64,000 bases of DNA from Agapetus fuscipes (lineage: Eukaryota; Arthropoda; Insecta; Trichoptera; Glossosomatidae), in NCBI GenBank assembly GCA_951799405.1, contig OX637342.1:16105298-16169297 (forward strand), written 5' to 3'. The stretch's first letter is position 1, and every line of letters begins with the position of its first letter. A model generated the notes under the pieces. The model worked only from the letters and a program-made list of their open reading frames with translations. It was not told the origin of the DNA and did not search any database. Made by a program: the position numbers and the translations under genes. Of this stretch, positions 63,772 to 64,000 are shown piece by piece.

Positions 63772-64000
63772 GTTAGCCTTAAATTTAAGGTGTTTTACAT
63801 GATTTCCTTTTTGGTGTTTTCTTCTCTCGTATGTCTTTCTATCGACAGGTTTATTCATCATACTCGTACTAACAAAAAGAAAAACCTAATCTTTCGGGAT
63901 TAGGGAAAATTCCCATTTGGAATATTTTCCCCTTTTGGAAACTGTTTTCTTTCAATACACAAGTTACTTATACACTGGAACTACAGCTTAAGGGATGGTG

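Overview
The window is a stretch of an insect nuclear genome, most likely from a moth or butterfly. The support is AT-rich non-coding DNA, short phase-consistent exons, a chemoreceptor cluster of insect gustatory type and a dense load of arthropod transposons. The order-level call is inference. There is no bacterial gene organisation, rRNA, CRISPR array or free-standing tRNA gene.

Layout. (1) 541-8777 (+) holds a nine-exon Rho GTPase-activating gene of the ARHGAP19 / Drosophila RhoGAP54D type; splice phases join to a 1089-residue protein. (2) 10776-12737 (-) holds LSM1, three exons, 138 residues, the cap-side subunit of the cytoplasmic Lsm1-7 mRNA-decay ring. (3) 14414-17380 is a decayed DNA transposon with terminal inverted repeats of about 420 bp and a broken transposase. 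(4) 18565-32159 (+) is a gustatory receptor cluster: one orphan first exon (Gr-A) and two complete four-exon receptors (Gr-B, Gr-C), with introns full of transposons. (5) 33832-40950 (-) is a structurally complete, young Ty3/gypsy LTR retrotransposon. (6) 41-64 kb is repeat-rich intergenic DNA with one possible gene-terminal exon (about 43.9-44.2 kb) and an inverted decayed relative at 52.7-53.2 kb.

The most striking object is the Ty3/gypsy element. Its Gag starts with a SAP domain and a long coiled coil and ends in a CCHC knuckle. Its Pol carries protease, reverse transcriptase, RNase H and integrase, and then continues for about 220 residues past the integrase. That extension contains a macrodomain resembling the OARD1/TARG1 ADP-ribose-binding fold and a CCCH zinc finger (CX7CX5CX3H). 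The reading frame runs to the last base before the 3' LTR, so the polypurine tract is coding. The two 438-bp LTRs differ at two positions that I can see, so the fusion sits in a recently mobile element.

The rest of the repeat content is unusually legible. About twenty copies of one ~250-bp sequence are the 3' end of a LINE, shown by copies that still carry the reverse-transcriptase C-terminus. There are two tRNA-headed SINE families, two hAT elements with perfect 8-bp target duplications, a PIF/Harbinger-type element with a TAA duplication and a remnant Myb-like ORF, a mariner-type MITE, solo LTRs, several foldback families, and palindromic elements with hammerhead-like cores. Several are nested inside one another.
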